Assembly (NCBI GenBank): GCA_963921935.1
Contig: OY998179.1
Coordinates: 26,161,114 to 26,225,113, forward strand
Direction of reading: 5' to 3'
DNA: 64,000 nucleotides
Origin: Galeruca laticollis
Lineage: Eukaryota > Arthropoda > Insecta > Coleoptera > Chrysomelidae
Position 1 is the first letter of the stretch, and every line of letters begins with the position of its first letter. Both the position numbers and the translations under genes were made by a program. Below the pieces are notes generated by a model. That model was not told the DNA's origin. It did not search any database and was given only the letters and a program-made list of their open reading frames with translations. Below are positions 23,577-35,115 of this stretch, piece by piece.

Positions 23577-24354
23577 CTAAAACCTGATTGCAATTTTGGT
23601 CTTATTTTCAATAGAGTTCTCGACATAACCCTCAGCGACTGTCGTTGATTTCCAACCAGCATGACGCTTTATTGTCGTGATATCCACACCAGCATCTGCC
23701 AGTAATGTTGTTGATGATCTTCGTAAGCAGTGACCAGTATAATATGCAGCATCATGAACTACATTTTCCTGCTCTGTAGTACAAAAAAGGCGCTTATGCT
23801 TGACATGGAGAGAACAAAGGGACAGGTATTTTCAAAACAACTCAAGCATATTTCCCACATCGGTAACCACAAAGATTCGTGGAATCTTTGTCGTAGTGTT
23901 TGGAATTTTTACAATCAAGGAAGAGCCTACATCCTCAATATCATCTACAGTTAAATTGACTAGTTCATCAGTTCGACAAGCTCCGGCAATCCCCCGAATT
24001 AATTCAACCTATAAAAATCAAAATACTTAATAATTGAAAAACCTAACAACAAAAGTAATCTTACCTTAATCTTTAAGAATTCTTTGTCATCTGCACTTGA
24101 TAGAAAACGGTCGATTTCACCCTTTATCAATATTTTCGATTTTTTCGCTTGATATCTGTCACCGGTTTCTTTTCAAAAATGCGATCAGTTTGGGGAATTT
24201 GCATATATCTATGTTGTCGTAAATTATCAAGCATGCCATAACCATAGAATATTGCGCCCATAATGTGGAAGACTTGTAATTCTTTGCATTTTGACTGAAG
24301 TATGCCAACAAAACATTCTAGCTGTATACTTGAACATTTTTCTCGGCGCACCAC
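23577..24354 (-). pseudogene. Crypton-like tyrosine recombinase
   Basis: From the 3' end backwards, the final block (24010-23577) encodes VELIRGIAGACRTDELVNL with the box I Arg, then KIPRIFVV, an in-frame stop after NMLELF, TGHCLRRSSTTLLADAG with the H-x-x-R of box II, and KRHAGWKSTTVAEGYVENS with the late His/Trp and the nucleophilic Tyr. Upstream, after an intron with GTAAG and TTTATAG edges, is KGEIDRFLSSADDKEFLKIK, preceded after frame changes by YQAKKSK and other N-terminal sequence to about 24354. The layout matches the tyrosine recombinases of animal Crypton-type DNA transposons. All catalytic residues are visible, but one stop and at least one frameshift make it a pseudogene. A DIRS-type origin is less likely because no RT lies nearby. 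Confidence 0.82.
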
Positions 24355-24361
24355 TTTTGAA

Positions 24362-24865
24362 CCGATTGTAGGCTATATCGTATAAATACCTTGACTTTGT
24401 AAAGCTTTATCGTTCACTTGAACAAAATCCCGGCATGAGACTTCTCAAGGGTGGTCCAACTCCAAGTTAATGACACACTTTGTATAACAGAGGATGATCA
24501 GACTATGAAAGTTCAGGGCGCCACCACCTTTTCAAACGTTACAAAAGAACAAGACTATGGTGATAAAGGTGGAAACACCGTGTAAAATAATTTACTCTAA
24601 ATTGAAATATTATAAAAAAATTAATATTAAAAACGTTAAAAATAAAATGTGCTCAAACTTAATCAACCCGAACACGATACCCTGTTGCTCTCATAGCCGG
24701 GTGGATTAGAAATAAAAAAGAATATATATAAGAAAAATTAATTTAATTCTGCCTTAGAACGGGACGGAAAAAATACAGGATGTACTTAACCGACGGTACT
24801 CTGGTGATTTAAGATGTTTTGAAGGAACGGAAACGGTGTTTTCTATGGTAAAAGATGTCTCGGAC
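24362..24865. other. Non-coding DNA
   Basis: No gene was recognised. The phrase GGCGCCACCACCTTTTC near 24519 and the CCGGGTGGATTAG stretch near 24693 have no partner in the window. Confidence 0.35.
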
Positions 24866-25003
24866 CAATGGAAGCTGTCTTCAACGGTAAAGGTGTCGTA
24901 GATAGATGGAAGCTGTCATCAACGGAAAAGATGTCTTACATAAATGGAAGCTGTCTTCAACGGTAAAGTTGTCTTAGATAAATGAAAGCTGTTACGTAGC
25001 TCT
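24866..25003. repeat. Minisatellite, about 3.5 units of 38-39 bp
   Basis: The unit GATGTCTTAGATAAATGGAAG-CTGTCTTCAACGGTAAA repeats from 24866 with few changes. It lies 3' of the host gene's last exon and has no coding potential. Confidence 0.85.
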
Positions 25004-26339
25004 GACGTAGCTGCTGTGCTTACCTAAGAGTACACAAGAATCAGGGATATGTAGGAACTTGATCGTAATGGGGCACATTGTGTTGGTTCAGCTTTTCAGG
25101 TTTAAAAGGAAGGCAGTTATTTGGATTTACAAAAATAAAATTTACGGAAAGCTTCCCAACATATATGTCTCCCATATTGAAACAATAAAAAAACATTAAC
25201 TAAATTAGTAGTATACTAATGTTCTGAAAAACTTATGAGTCAAAAAATTCTTATCTGAATAAATAACGTGCTTTAAAAAATATATCTGAAACCTGTAGTG
25301 TCAGCATCCTTCATACGAATGAATATTCTATGGGTTTTAAAAATGTAATTAAAATGTTCTTTATATTGAAAAAAGATATTTTGCAACATAAAAAGCTCTC
25401 AAGTATTTGCACAAAATTAAGCAATGATTTGTATTTATTTTAAAATGAATATGTAGGTATAAAATAATGATTCCGTGACCACGTGCAACTGAAATTTATG
25501 TCTGAATATGTGAAAGAACAGAAATGAGATAAATGCAATAAAAATAATCTCAGCGATTATATGGAATAAAGCTTAGAGATTATGAAATATAAATTTCAAC
25601 TTACCACAGCAAATTAAGAAAATTTTCAGAACAAGAGAAAACGTGAGTACGTGTTTTCTCTTCAACGTCGGATTTTCAGCTTGTAGAGAACAGGGGGAAA
25701 TTGATAAACGTCAATTGTCTCAACGTTCAGTTTTAATTCCATGGTGGGAGTGGCTAATGAGACGGCAAGCGGAAATTACACTGAATTTATTATATTACAT
25801 CGAAACAGGTCGATGGACATGTTACAACTTCGTAGGCAGCAAATTGCTTATTGCAATATTTGCAGCCTTCACAATCTCTTCCGACTCACAATTATTCATT
25901 GTGCACTAAACAAACTTTAAACTGAACCAAACTAGCACCTTAATTTGACAATTCTTTTTGTTTGTTTATTTTGTAGTTATGACAATAACTCAACGACTAC
26001 TAAATAAATGCTCAAATCCGAATACAATAATGCTGGTGCTACTTACTTCATAATGATAAAATAGCTGTTTTTAAATTAATGAGACCGTGAAAAAAATAGT
26101 ATATACCATTCGGAAGAGGTGCATTTTGTCCTCAGTGCATTGTAGCCCTCGGGCTTCAAATTGCACCTCTGCCAAAATAACACATTTCTCTTCCTTGTAG
26201 TATAATGTACTATTTTCCAAAATCTACTTAATAGAATGAAATAATAAAAACTAAAGTTATTTTAAGATTTATTTCTATAAAATAAACCATTTTTCAAATT
26301 TAGTCTAACATTTGAATTAATATAAAATCGGTTTTGAAA
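25004..26339. other. Intergenic AT-rich DNA
   Basis: No supported gene. An 88-codon plus-strand frame at 25643-25909 has no recognisable similarity or splice context. GAGGTGCA-TTTTGTC-type words at 26110-26170 form a short inverted pair (GAGGTGCATTTTG / AAATTGCACCTC). Confidence 0.35.
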
Positions 26340-26580
26340 CATCAAAACAAATGAACACAGGAAATTCAGAACAAACATAATACTGCTATGTTTTAAAGAA
26401 CAAAGAACTTTAAAAAATCAAATTTCTGAACAAAAATAATACTGCAATGTTTTAATGTCTGTTTTAATAAACAAAGAACTTAGGTAAATCAAATTTCTGA
26501 ACAAAAATAATACTGCGATATTTTAATATCAGTTTTAAAGAACGAAGAACTTTGAAAAATCAAAATTCTGAGCCATAATA
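26340..26580. repeat. Tandem repeat, about 3 units of 75-80 bp, next to the gene end
   Basis: A unit containing TTCTGAACAAAAATAATACTGC, then ATGTTTTAAT and AACAAAGAACTT, recurs three times, about 60 bp beyond the polyadenylation signal of the ankyrin gene. Confidence 0.8.
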
Positions 26581-26630
26581 ATATGCCTTTCAATGCTCAG
26601 TCATGTGAATATTAAAATAGGATGCTACTC

Positions 26631-26636
26631 TTTATT
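26631..26636 (-). terminator. Polyadenylation signal AATAAA of the ankyrin gene
   Basis: On the minus strand AATAAA lies seven bases after the stop codon (26643-26645), which would give a very short 3' UTR. Other AATAAA words occur in this AT-rich DNA, so the choice is tentative. Confidence 0.4.
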
Positions 26637-26642
26637 TTAAAT

Positions 26643-28017
26643 CTATTTGACTCTATATCGTAAACATTTTTTAGAGGATTCAAATGTATTATAAGAATAT
26701 AAGGGTTTCTCCCATCTCAAAATTGCTTTATAAACATTATTGATATCCATATCATCGATAAATGTATAATATTGTGATGAGGTAGAAAAATTAAATCTAT
26801 TCACAATATATTTCCTCGTCTGGTTTCTGGCTAATTCCAACAAAGAGGGAAGTGTGTTTGCTTTGTCACATATTTTTAAAATGTTTTCATTGCCCCAATA
26901 ATAATATCTGATTTGATTGATTAAATATTTGTTCACAGTGAATTCCAGCAATTTTAATACAAAGCGTGTTCGACATCTTGGTAGATACCAGTAACAATTC
27001 GGATCTTCACTGATAGATTTGAAATCACTTTTAATATTTAAGATATACATAGGCACGATCCACTTTATATCATAATAATCTGTGTATTGAATTTGGTCTA
27101 TGTATAAAAAATATTTGAACAAATCGCAGTATCCACAGTACAAGTAAATGTCATAAACAACAGAATCGAAAAACATGCAATTGTACTGCAATAATACGCA
27201 AACAAATTGTGTAAGTGCCTCCAAATTGCCTTCACCATAACAAACTTCAAAAAAATAATTGAAAGATTGATGTAGGTGGAACTTATCAGCTATTATTGCC
27301 AAAACCACATCATCAGAATTTTTTAAAATAATATCTATATACTTCAAAATTCTATGTTGCCACTCATTGTTTAAGAGGTTATCCAACAACTTGACACGTT
27401 TTAATTCCGAATTTGGCAGCTTCTTCCAAATAATTTCGAATAACTCAAATTTTTGCAATAAAGCAGGTTCTATATCCTTACAACCAACTTCTGCCCCTCT
27501 AGACAACATTTCTTCAATATAAGGACTCTGGGATAGTAGAGCCATGGTTAACAAACTATCTGAGTTTGAATTCCTATCATTGATGTCATCAATATATTCA
27601 AATAAAACATGTTGTATTTCTTCGTATCTGTAAGTAAGAGCTTCCATAAACGGCGTGTTTTTGTGTGAATTTGCAAGGGACGGGTCACAATTATAGTACA
27701 ACAACATACATACTGTTTCCATATTTCGGTCATAGACAGCATAATGGAGAGGTGTGCATAAATCAAAATTTCTAGCATCTACATTGGCACCATTCTCTAT
27801 TAAAAGATGCGCTATTCTCGGATGACACACTGCAAAGTGTAAAGGGGCATATCCCATAGAATCCTGGACGTTCACAGCAGCACCATGTTCAAGAAGGCAT
27901 TCAACGATTTGAAGCTTACCAGTTCTTGCAGCATTGTAAATGGGCGTTTGCCCCACCAAATTTTTAGCATTTACATCAACTTCCTCTTGTTCAAGCAAGT
28001 AATTTACAATCTCCAAT
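26643..28017 (-). CDS. Ankyrin-repeat protein with SOCS-box-like tail, last exon
   Basis: This 1,375-bp exon opens after a TTTCGTTTCAG acceptor and completes a CA|A glutamine codon begun by the exon at 55851-56038. It encodes ankyrin units with the TPLH-type signature: LVGQTPIYNAARTGKLQIV, MGYAPLHFAVCHPRIAHLL, LCTPLHYAVYDRNMETVCML, then weaker units to about residue 200. A long helical region follows, and near the C-terminus PSLLELARNQTRKYIVNRF resembles a SOCS box, the segment that recruits Elongin B/C to cullin-5 ligases. By family knowledge such proteins act as cytoplasmic substrate adaptors; that role is inferred. No stops, and coding quality is unlike the surrounding pseudogenes. The two exons together encode 520 residues; the start codon lies further upstream and was not found. 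Confidence 0.85.
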
Positions 28018-28230
28018 CTGAAACGAAAAATATGAAAAAAGAAAATTACAATTTTTTTCAAATGAGGAAAATCTTATTAGTATATAATGTCATGATTTAC
28101 ACAGAGTCCAAATTGATGAGTGTTATAGGGTATTTTGAAAATAGATTTTTTTTGTTTAACATTTGTACATTTCATTGTACCCTTAACAGCAATCAGAAAT
28201 ACAGTTTCTATGAGCTATTCGACCTGACTA

Positions 28231-30665
28231 ATAGAATTCTCAAAAGGTATAAAGTAGGCTCTATCCAGTTGCCGAACGGAGAGTACACAAATACTGAGGA
28301 GGAAGCTTTTGAGCACCTCCTTAGTGTGCACTTTCCAGGCTCGGCAAAGATTGTAACGCGAAAATTTGCCGAGCCGTCGGAGACTTAATATTGGCTAACC
28401 TGTCGACTGAGAGAAGTCACAACGCTGTCGGTACGAAGTTAAAAATGCAGTCCTCCATTTGCCGTCAAGGTGTAAACACACATCGTTCAACTTAAAATTT
28501 TCGCATGTGCTCTGGGAGCCATAAGCGTTTTATTGGAAAACCCGACAATTCCGACATAGGGGAAGAGAAATACGGCTGAAACCAACAACTGGCGGCTCTG
28601 ACCCGATAGGTCTCTGGTCCAAAATCGGTCGATGACTGTGGGTACCATAAGAATTTAGAGGAATTGCGTTTTTGAGGTAAATTTCCGTAGACAGCGTTAG
28701 TTAGAAGGATTCATTATAAAGGGGGGTTTTTGTACGTGGACATTAAAAAAAATCACTGATTGGAATTTAATGGGTCAGTGAGACCAGTTCCAGGAGAGCT
28801 GGAATATTCTGGAGCAACTTCAGTTCCTGTTCTGGTTCCGGAAAAGGATAAGTGAACAGTTTTCCTTTTCTTTATTCTTCAACTTCATTAGTAAACTCAC
28901 ATTTATGCTTCACATATTACCGCTTTTCATATAAAGTTTTATTTCTTTTTTTTGCGGCAATTACTATAATCTCGCTTACACTTGTACTTTGTATTTAAAA
29001 ATTTGAAATCTTTGCTCATAGTTTAAGATACGCTAAGACACTACGGTACATACCTGATATTGCGTTATTTAGTGTTTTTTTTGCCTATTTCTGACGATTT
29101 TATGTATATAACTTGCACCGTACATAATTTTGAATTGTATTTTCTCTAGCAACACTAAACTCGTTGCTATTTAAATTTTAGGCTTATGCAATTATTTATA
29201 TTGATATTGGTATAAATTGCGGAAGTGTGAACCCTTGTAACTGTACATTGTTGATTTTGATATATATATATTATCGTTGTATTTTTGAGGTATTGTACAT
29301 GAACTATTTGGTCGTTTCTCTAGAATTTTAGAATTGAGACATCGGTGTAGTTTGGGGCCCTCAGCTCTTCTGCACCCTGAGTTTGAAGCCTTCGGCTCTG
29401 CTCTGAGTGTATAGAATCTGCTTGACAGTTATTTACTTGAGTTGTAACTGATAAATTAGTTCGAAATTTTTGGATTTATGTAGATTTTGGCCTTCAGCCC
29501 ATCTACATTCTGAGACTACAGCCTTCCGCTGAGCTCAGACATTATTTGTAACATTTTGTAGTGACATTGTAATAAATATTTTAAAAAGAGACCTTTGGTC
29601 CACAAAGACTTATTAAATCTTCAATCAGGGGATACTTACTGACTTTTATTTTCTTATGATATTTTACCTATCAGTTTAACCTTTGGAGTGTGTAGTGAGT
29701 GTTGTTAACCCACTGAGGAGTTGTGGGCTAACTTAAGAAGTCTTGGGTGCTTGCCAAAACTTCACTGGCGCCCCTTTTTGTAAACTTAATAATTCTTTGA
29801 AGAATCCACCCCTTCTTCGACTCGAAGCTAGTCGACTGGCGAGCACGGGTTGTACCACGTGAGACAACCCGCATACCTATAACGAGCACTGAGAGGGTTA
29901 GTAGGTTTTTCTCGTTATAAGATAGATTCAAATTACGATAACGGACCGATAGCCAAGTCAAAAGCTACCAAAGAGGACTGGAAACTATCAAATGAGATTT
30001 TCAGACCCCATCTCATTAGATGAGCTGTAAATTCATTTGACCCTTACAAAACTTCAGGACCAGATGGGAAATTTCCCAAGCTTTTGCAAGAGGGAATTGA
30101 CATCATCATGGACCCTCTAGTTCTGATATTACGCAGTAGCCATGCTATAGGGTATATACCAATTGCATGGAGAGTCAAGGGTGGTGTTTATTCCCAAACC
30201 AGTGAAATAAACGTACACTCAGGCCAAATCCTACACAGACCAATCAGTCTGACATCATTCATAGTAAAAACCATGGAAAAAGTGACACAAATGCATTTGT
30301 AAGAAGGAGTGCTTAAGAGCATCCCTCTACAATCGGCCTATCAGGCAGGGAAATCAGGAGGAGCTGCCCTGCATAATTTGGTCTCGGGCCCTAAGAAAAC
30401 ATTTATACAAAATGGGAAAGTCAGTAAACCTTTCTGTAAGAAATGCGAAATAAGGGATGAAACACCTATTCATATACTGTGCTTACGTAAGAACTTACAA
30501 GGACTCAGGCAGAAGCATTTGGGAAAGGAAACAATACAACCATCAGAACTACTCAAAAAAGTGAGAAGGTCTCTTACGCTTTATTTGAGGCCAATTGGCC
30601 AGCTTCGTTACAGTCTTCTGTTATTTGTTTCTTGGGTTAGAGGCTGTAGTAGTAGATTAGGATGA
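28231..30665 (+). pseudogene. LINE pol fragment, internally deleted and interrupted
   Basis: The first part (28231-28385) encodes NGEYTNTEEEAFEHLLSVHFPGSAK, the linker before the reverse transcriptase in Jockey/R1/LOA-type LINEs. After about 1.57 kb of unrelated sequence the protein resumes near 29958 (ATKEDWKLSNEIFRP, SGPDGKFPKLLQEG, PISLTSFIVKTMEK, SAYQAGKSGGAALHNLV). It then jumps at about 30390 to the C-terminal cysteine-rich tail, KPFCKKCEIRDETPIHILC, losing the catalytic RT core and RNase H. Stops and frame changes are present. Non-functional. Confidence 0.8.
28386..29957 (+). mobile_element. Insertion in the LINE, possibly LTR-type
   Basis: About 1.57 kb separates two consecutive parts of the LINE protein. 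TGGCGCCCC at 29766 resembles a tRNA-Lys primer-binding site of LTR retroelements and would place an LTR to its left, but no second LTR, coding frame or target duplication was found. Alternatively this is a decayed DNA transposon. Confidence 0.3.
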
Positions 30666-31084
30666 GTGTCTAGTTTTAGGTAGTGCTTACGGCTTGTTTC
30701 TTGTACTGTTGTGATATTGAGGTCTTGATGGATCAATTTGTTTGTGATGTACCATGATGCATCAACTAGTGTTGGAAGGATTTTAGATTGTCTTCGTTGT
30801 ATGAGAGCGATATTAGATTTGCTGGCACAGATGGGTATGATGACTGCCTTATACAGGCAGTCATCATTAAGAATTGTCCATATCGTAACTGGAGAAAACT
30901 AAGCATGAAATATGAAGATTTAAGCCAAATGATGTTTTCATATTAATATTTATCAAAATTTCAGTTTTAAATTTATGACAAATCAGACTATGATTTATAT
31001 TATGAAATAACATGATGAATACATAAGATAAACGTACTGAAACAATTATTTATTTATACTACCGTAACAAAAAATCAAGTTAGT
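30666..31084. other. Non-coding, probably LINE 3' region
   Basis: Contains a strong hairpin, ATGATGACTGCC-TTATAC-AGGCAGTCATCAT (about 30837-30868), and no gene. Confidence 0.35.
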
Positions 31085-31378
31085 TAACATTATAGTAAAT
31101 TTTCGAAGTAGCCTCCATTGACATCAATACATTAATTAATCCTATTGGAAACATGTCTCCTAACCTTTAGAAATATGTTGGGTTGATTCCCAATAGAATT
31201 TGCAACATTTTTTATTTGCTGCCATAATTCCTGTCAGGTATTAATTTCTTAAGCGTACACAAGTGTCTTTTTATAATTCGCGTATAAAAGAGACTTCATT
31301 ATAACATTGTTTACAGTGTCACAATGAAGCTCTTTGAACACTGTAATAGTAATTATTAGTGTACAGTTGGTTATTGTA

Positions 31379-33273
31379 CTGGGTGTCTCATTATATTCTG
31401 ACTGTTTTCAAGAGCTTATATCTTCGAAACGGTTCTAGATAATAAGATGCGGTTTTCTCAATTAGGTTTAAAATTACCGTAAGTTTTGTTGTGACACATT
31501 TATATAAATGGCCGACTTCCGGTTTACCCGCTAGGAAAGTGACGTATTTTCAGAATACAGTAGATGTAATTTTTAAAAGGGACACCCTGTATATTTAGCA
31601 ATTTCTTAAAAGACGCATATTTTTACTTTATAACGGTACCTTAATGTTTAAAATCGGTGCACAGAAAGCAAAGTTAGATAACTTTAACTGGGATACTGTA
31701 ATGATTCAAATATCTTATTAATAAATAATAATCAAGGAGGCGTTAATATATCACATCACAAAGATATTGCGATCATTGACAGAACGTCATATTGTGTTTT
31801 ATATTCAATAAAACTGAAGTGTGTCATCTCACAAAACGCAGTATACAGCACAAGAAAAATCTCAAACAATATTTTTATATGCCCACACTCAATCCTATGT
31901 TCAGACTAGAAGACGATTTAGAAGACAGTTCAATAAAAATCCTCCTGCTACAAATACCATTAAAACATGGTTAAACAAATTTAGGATTACTGCTTCTATA
32001 TCTAGAAAAATGAGAACTGTAAATGGAAATTTAGAAGAAATGTTTATGAGCTTGTACAGAGAAATCCGAAAATTTCAATTAGAAAAATGAAAATGGACAA
32101 AACTAAAGTTTTTAGAATTCTAAAAGTTCTCAAATTAAAACCTTACAAAATTTAAGTTCTACAAAAAATTAACGATCGGGACCATGCTAAAAGAGTGTTT
32201 ATGTGTGAAAGAGATTTGTACAGAGCATATCCAAATTTTAGAATTATCATGTCTGATAAGGCTGCGTTCCATATAAATGGCCGAGTTAATAAACATAACT
32301 GTAGAATTTGGGGATTAGAAAATCCAAGAGAATTTCATCAACATGAAAGAGACTCTCCTAAAGTTAATGGTTGGTGTGCAGTGTCTCGTGAAAAATTATA
32401 TGAGCCTTTTTTTTTGCAGAAAATACAGTTCGTGTGGTCATAATTATACCGATATGTTGGAAAACTTTTTCTATCCCCAGTTAGAATAAGATGGTATTTT
32501 ATACCAAAATGTTTACTTTCAACAAGACGGGGCTCCACCCCATTATTCCAACATAGCAAGAGAATCTGTTAACCAACAATTTGGAGATAATTGGATTAGT
32601 AGGAGTGGTCCAATAGAATGGGCTCCAAATTCTCCATACCTGACTGTTCCAGATTTTTTTGTATGAGGATATGTGAAAGATAGAGTCTACAACCCGATGC
32701 CTATTACTATTGAGGAATTAAAAAATAACATACGGCAGGTAATGGAAAATATTCCTCTTGAAATGCTGACAGCAGCATTTGACAACTGAATGGTTCGGTT
32801 CCACAAATGTATAGACCAAGAAGGAAGACACATCGAACAATTGTTTTAGAGTGACCTAAAACATGTTCTTATTTGTTTTTTACTGTTCACTTTTAGTTAC
32901 TAGCTGATAAAGATTTTTTTTAAGCCAATTCCAACTTTATATCTGAATCATTACAGTATCCCAGTTAAAGTTATCTAACTTCGCTTTCTGTGCACCGATT
33001 TCAAACTTTAAGGTACCGTTATAAAGTAAAAATATGCGTCTTTTAAGAAATTGCTAAATATACAGGGTGTCCCTTTTAAAAATTACATCTACTGTATTCT
33101 GAAAATACGCCACTTTCCTAGCGGATAAACCGGAAGTAGGCCATTTATATAAATGTGTCACAACAAAACTTACGGTAATTTTAAACCTAACTGTGAAAAC
33201 CGCATCTTATTACCTAGAACCGTTTCGAATATATAAGCTCTTAAAAACAGTCAGAATATAATGAGACACCCGG
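31379..33273 (+). mobile_element. Mariner-like element, 1,895 bp, TA target duplication
   Basis: TA at 31377-31378 and 33274-33275. The ends read CTGGGTGTCTCATTATATTC and, reversed, CCGGGTGTCTCATTATATTC, and the inverted arms match over roughly 220 bp, through CCGTTATAAAGTAAAAATATGC and beyond. The same locus in repeat copy 1 (near 7139) is uninterrupted, supporting the insertion point. It encodes one decayed plus-strand transposase. Confidence 0.93.
31821..32849 (+). pseudogene. Mariner-like transposase (decayed)
   Basis: It starts MSSHKTQYTAQEKSQTIFL with a helix-turn-helix-type region (SYVQTRRRFRRQF, IKTWLNKF). After frame changes the catalytic part reads RIIMSDKAAFHINGRVNKHN, where the expected SDEATF is SDKAAF, then RIWGLENPREFHQHERDSPKVNGWC, QQDGAPPHYSNIARESV with the second Asp, and VPDFFV-GYVKDRVYNP. 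It ends CIDQEGRHIEQLF at 32849. At least three stops or frameshifts. It is related to, but distinct from, the split transposase around it. Confidence 0.82.
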
Positions 33274-35115
33274 TATTTAGTTACATTTTTATTTGACATT
33301 TGACACAATTTATAAATAAAATGGTCTAGCGTTGTTGTAGCTAGCAAATTATTATATTAAAGGTAAATTAGAATGATTTATATATTAATGAATAAAGTAC
33401 GCTAACGTTTATTTACCAATAATTTGTCAATTGTTAATTTTTATATTGTATAGGATTTTTGGCATAAATTACCAGATATCTATGTGAAGATGTATTACAG
33501 AAATAATTTTGTTCATGATATAATATAAATAGATCGCAAGAGCATATACGAAGAAGCTCTTTATTAAAAATAATTATCCTCTTTTTGCTTAAATGAAAGT
33601 TTGTTTACAATTTACACAATTATTCGGTTATAATATGTCAAAAGTCAGAAGTGCTGAATAAAACCATCTGTGATCTGACCAATTAGGAATCTACAGAATT
33701 GCCAACTTAAATTAAAACCACTCCTAGTTTAAAAACAGGTATTATATGAAATTCTATTTTATTTAAATAATTAAATAAATGCGAATTATAAAAAATATTG
33801 TGTAAAACTTGTGCCACAATGACTTTCTGTACTACTCGTGATTTCTTCACTCGTACTACAAAACGAGTCATTGTGACACTTGTTTTACAAATAACTATTA
33901 TATGTCCGCAAAAATAAAATTCTAGGGGATTTAAATCGGGACTCTGGGCAGGCCATGGAAATTCACTTTCTCACCCTATCCATCTATGAGGAAATTGATT
34001 GTTTAAATAATTTCGCACTGCTATAGGAAAATGTGGTGGGGCGCCGTCTTGCATAAACCACATACTTTTTCTTTAGTTTAATGGTAACTTTTCCAGCCCA
34101 TCAAAACATGTATTTTGAAGAAATTCCAGATATGAATTGCCATTGAAATTTGTAGGTAATTCAAAAGGACCTATTAAATTATCTCTAAAAATTCCACACC
34201 AAACATTTATTCTCAGTTCATGTTGAAAATGTGCCTCTTTGACGCAATGTGGATTCTCATTATCCCAAATATGGCAATTTCTCCAGTTAAAAACGCATCT
34301 ACGCGTGAAAGTGGCTTCATCACTAAAAAGGATATCGGTAACAAAATTGTCATTTGCATTTGTCCTATCCATAATAAATTGTGCAAACTCCATTCATCAA
34401 GGAAGATCTGCGGGTAGCAAGTTCTGCACTGGAGTAAAATGGTAAGGTCTTAAGCCTTATTCTGAAAACTGAAGAATCGCTTATTCCACTCATTGTTGAC
34501 AAACATCTGGCAGAACAGGAATCTTTATAAATAACCAAAGGATAGAACAGGTTGAACAGTGCAAATACTTGGGTTTAAAATAGCGAAGAAAATAAACCTA
34601 TTAACAAGAATGAGTGGATATCTTTGTGAGTGGTCAAAACTAATAATCTATAAATCAATCATCTTACCACATTTTAACTACTGTTCATTAATATTGTTTT
34701 TGTGGAACACGACAGAGAAAAATATACTTCAAAAAAATCAAAATCAAGTCCTCTCGTATAGACTACTTTAACCATAAAACCATTTATCTTGGAGAAACAC
34801 TTACCTCATAACCATTCTTTAAGGGTTGAATAAATAACATCATTTACAAACTCACTGGGATAAATATATTTAAGAATTATTTACACAAACTATAAATATA
34901 CATTACCTACATAGGTACTATACAAATATAATAATAATGAATTCATTTGTCGGCACTCTCCATTTATAGGAAGTGTATGATTGAGTGTCAGTTACCCGTT
35001 GTTCATGACCTTCCGGATTCAAAACGAATGTGATATTTATATTTTACAATGAACGTGCTTTCGGTGTGTTTAGTTGACCTTAATAGATCATTGCCCGCTG
35101 ACCGCATTAATTATA

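Larger units (their letters stand above)
31268..33897. repeat. Composite dispersed repeat, copy 2 (shorter)
   Basis: The segments 31268-31376 plus 33276-33456 match 7030-7342, and 33657-33897 match 9135-9415. The middle (33457-33656) differs from copy 1. This copy sits between two halves of a transposase gene and carries the mariner-like element 31379-33273. Possible TGTC target words flank it (31264-31267 and just beyond 33897), but this is not firm. Confidence 0.75.
31085..34500 (-). pseudogene. Mariner-like transposase split by a nested repeat
   Basis: On the minus strand the protein reads from 34500 (PYHFTPVQNLLPADLP, two stops, MEFAQFIMDR), through LFSDEATFTRRCVFNWRN with the first catalytic Asp, INVWCGIFRDNLIGPFEL, then MQDGAPPHFPIAVRNYLN with the second Asp and SPDLNPLEFYFCGHI at 33905. 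It resumes at about 31262 (LVYA, stops, ELWQQIKNVANSIG, RRHVSNRI, VNGGYFENLL) and ends near 31085. The gap holds the dispersed composite repeat and, inside it, another mariner-like element. The motif set belongs to the Tc1/mariner group. Several stops; dead. Confidence 0.82.

Noticed and set aside
26643..28061. Ankyrin reading frame starting at MKKIVIFFFHIF (28061)
   Set aside because: That start lies in the intron; the TTTCAG acceptor and the phase match to the exon at 55851-56038 explain the 5' end better.
27885..28230. Upstream half of a 167-codon plus-strand frame
   Set aside because: Antisense to the ankyrin exon and intron; only its last part (from 28231) is a real LINE fragment.
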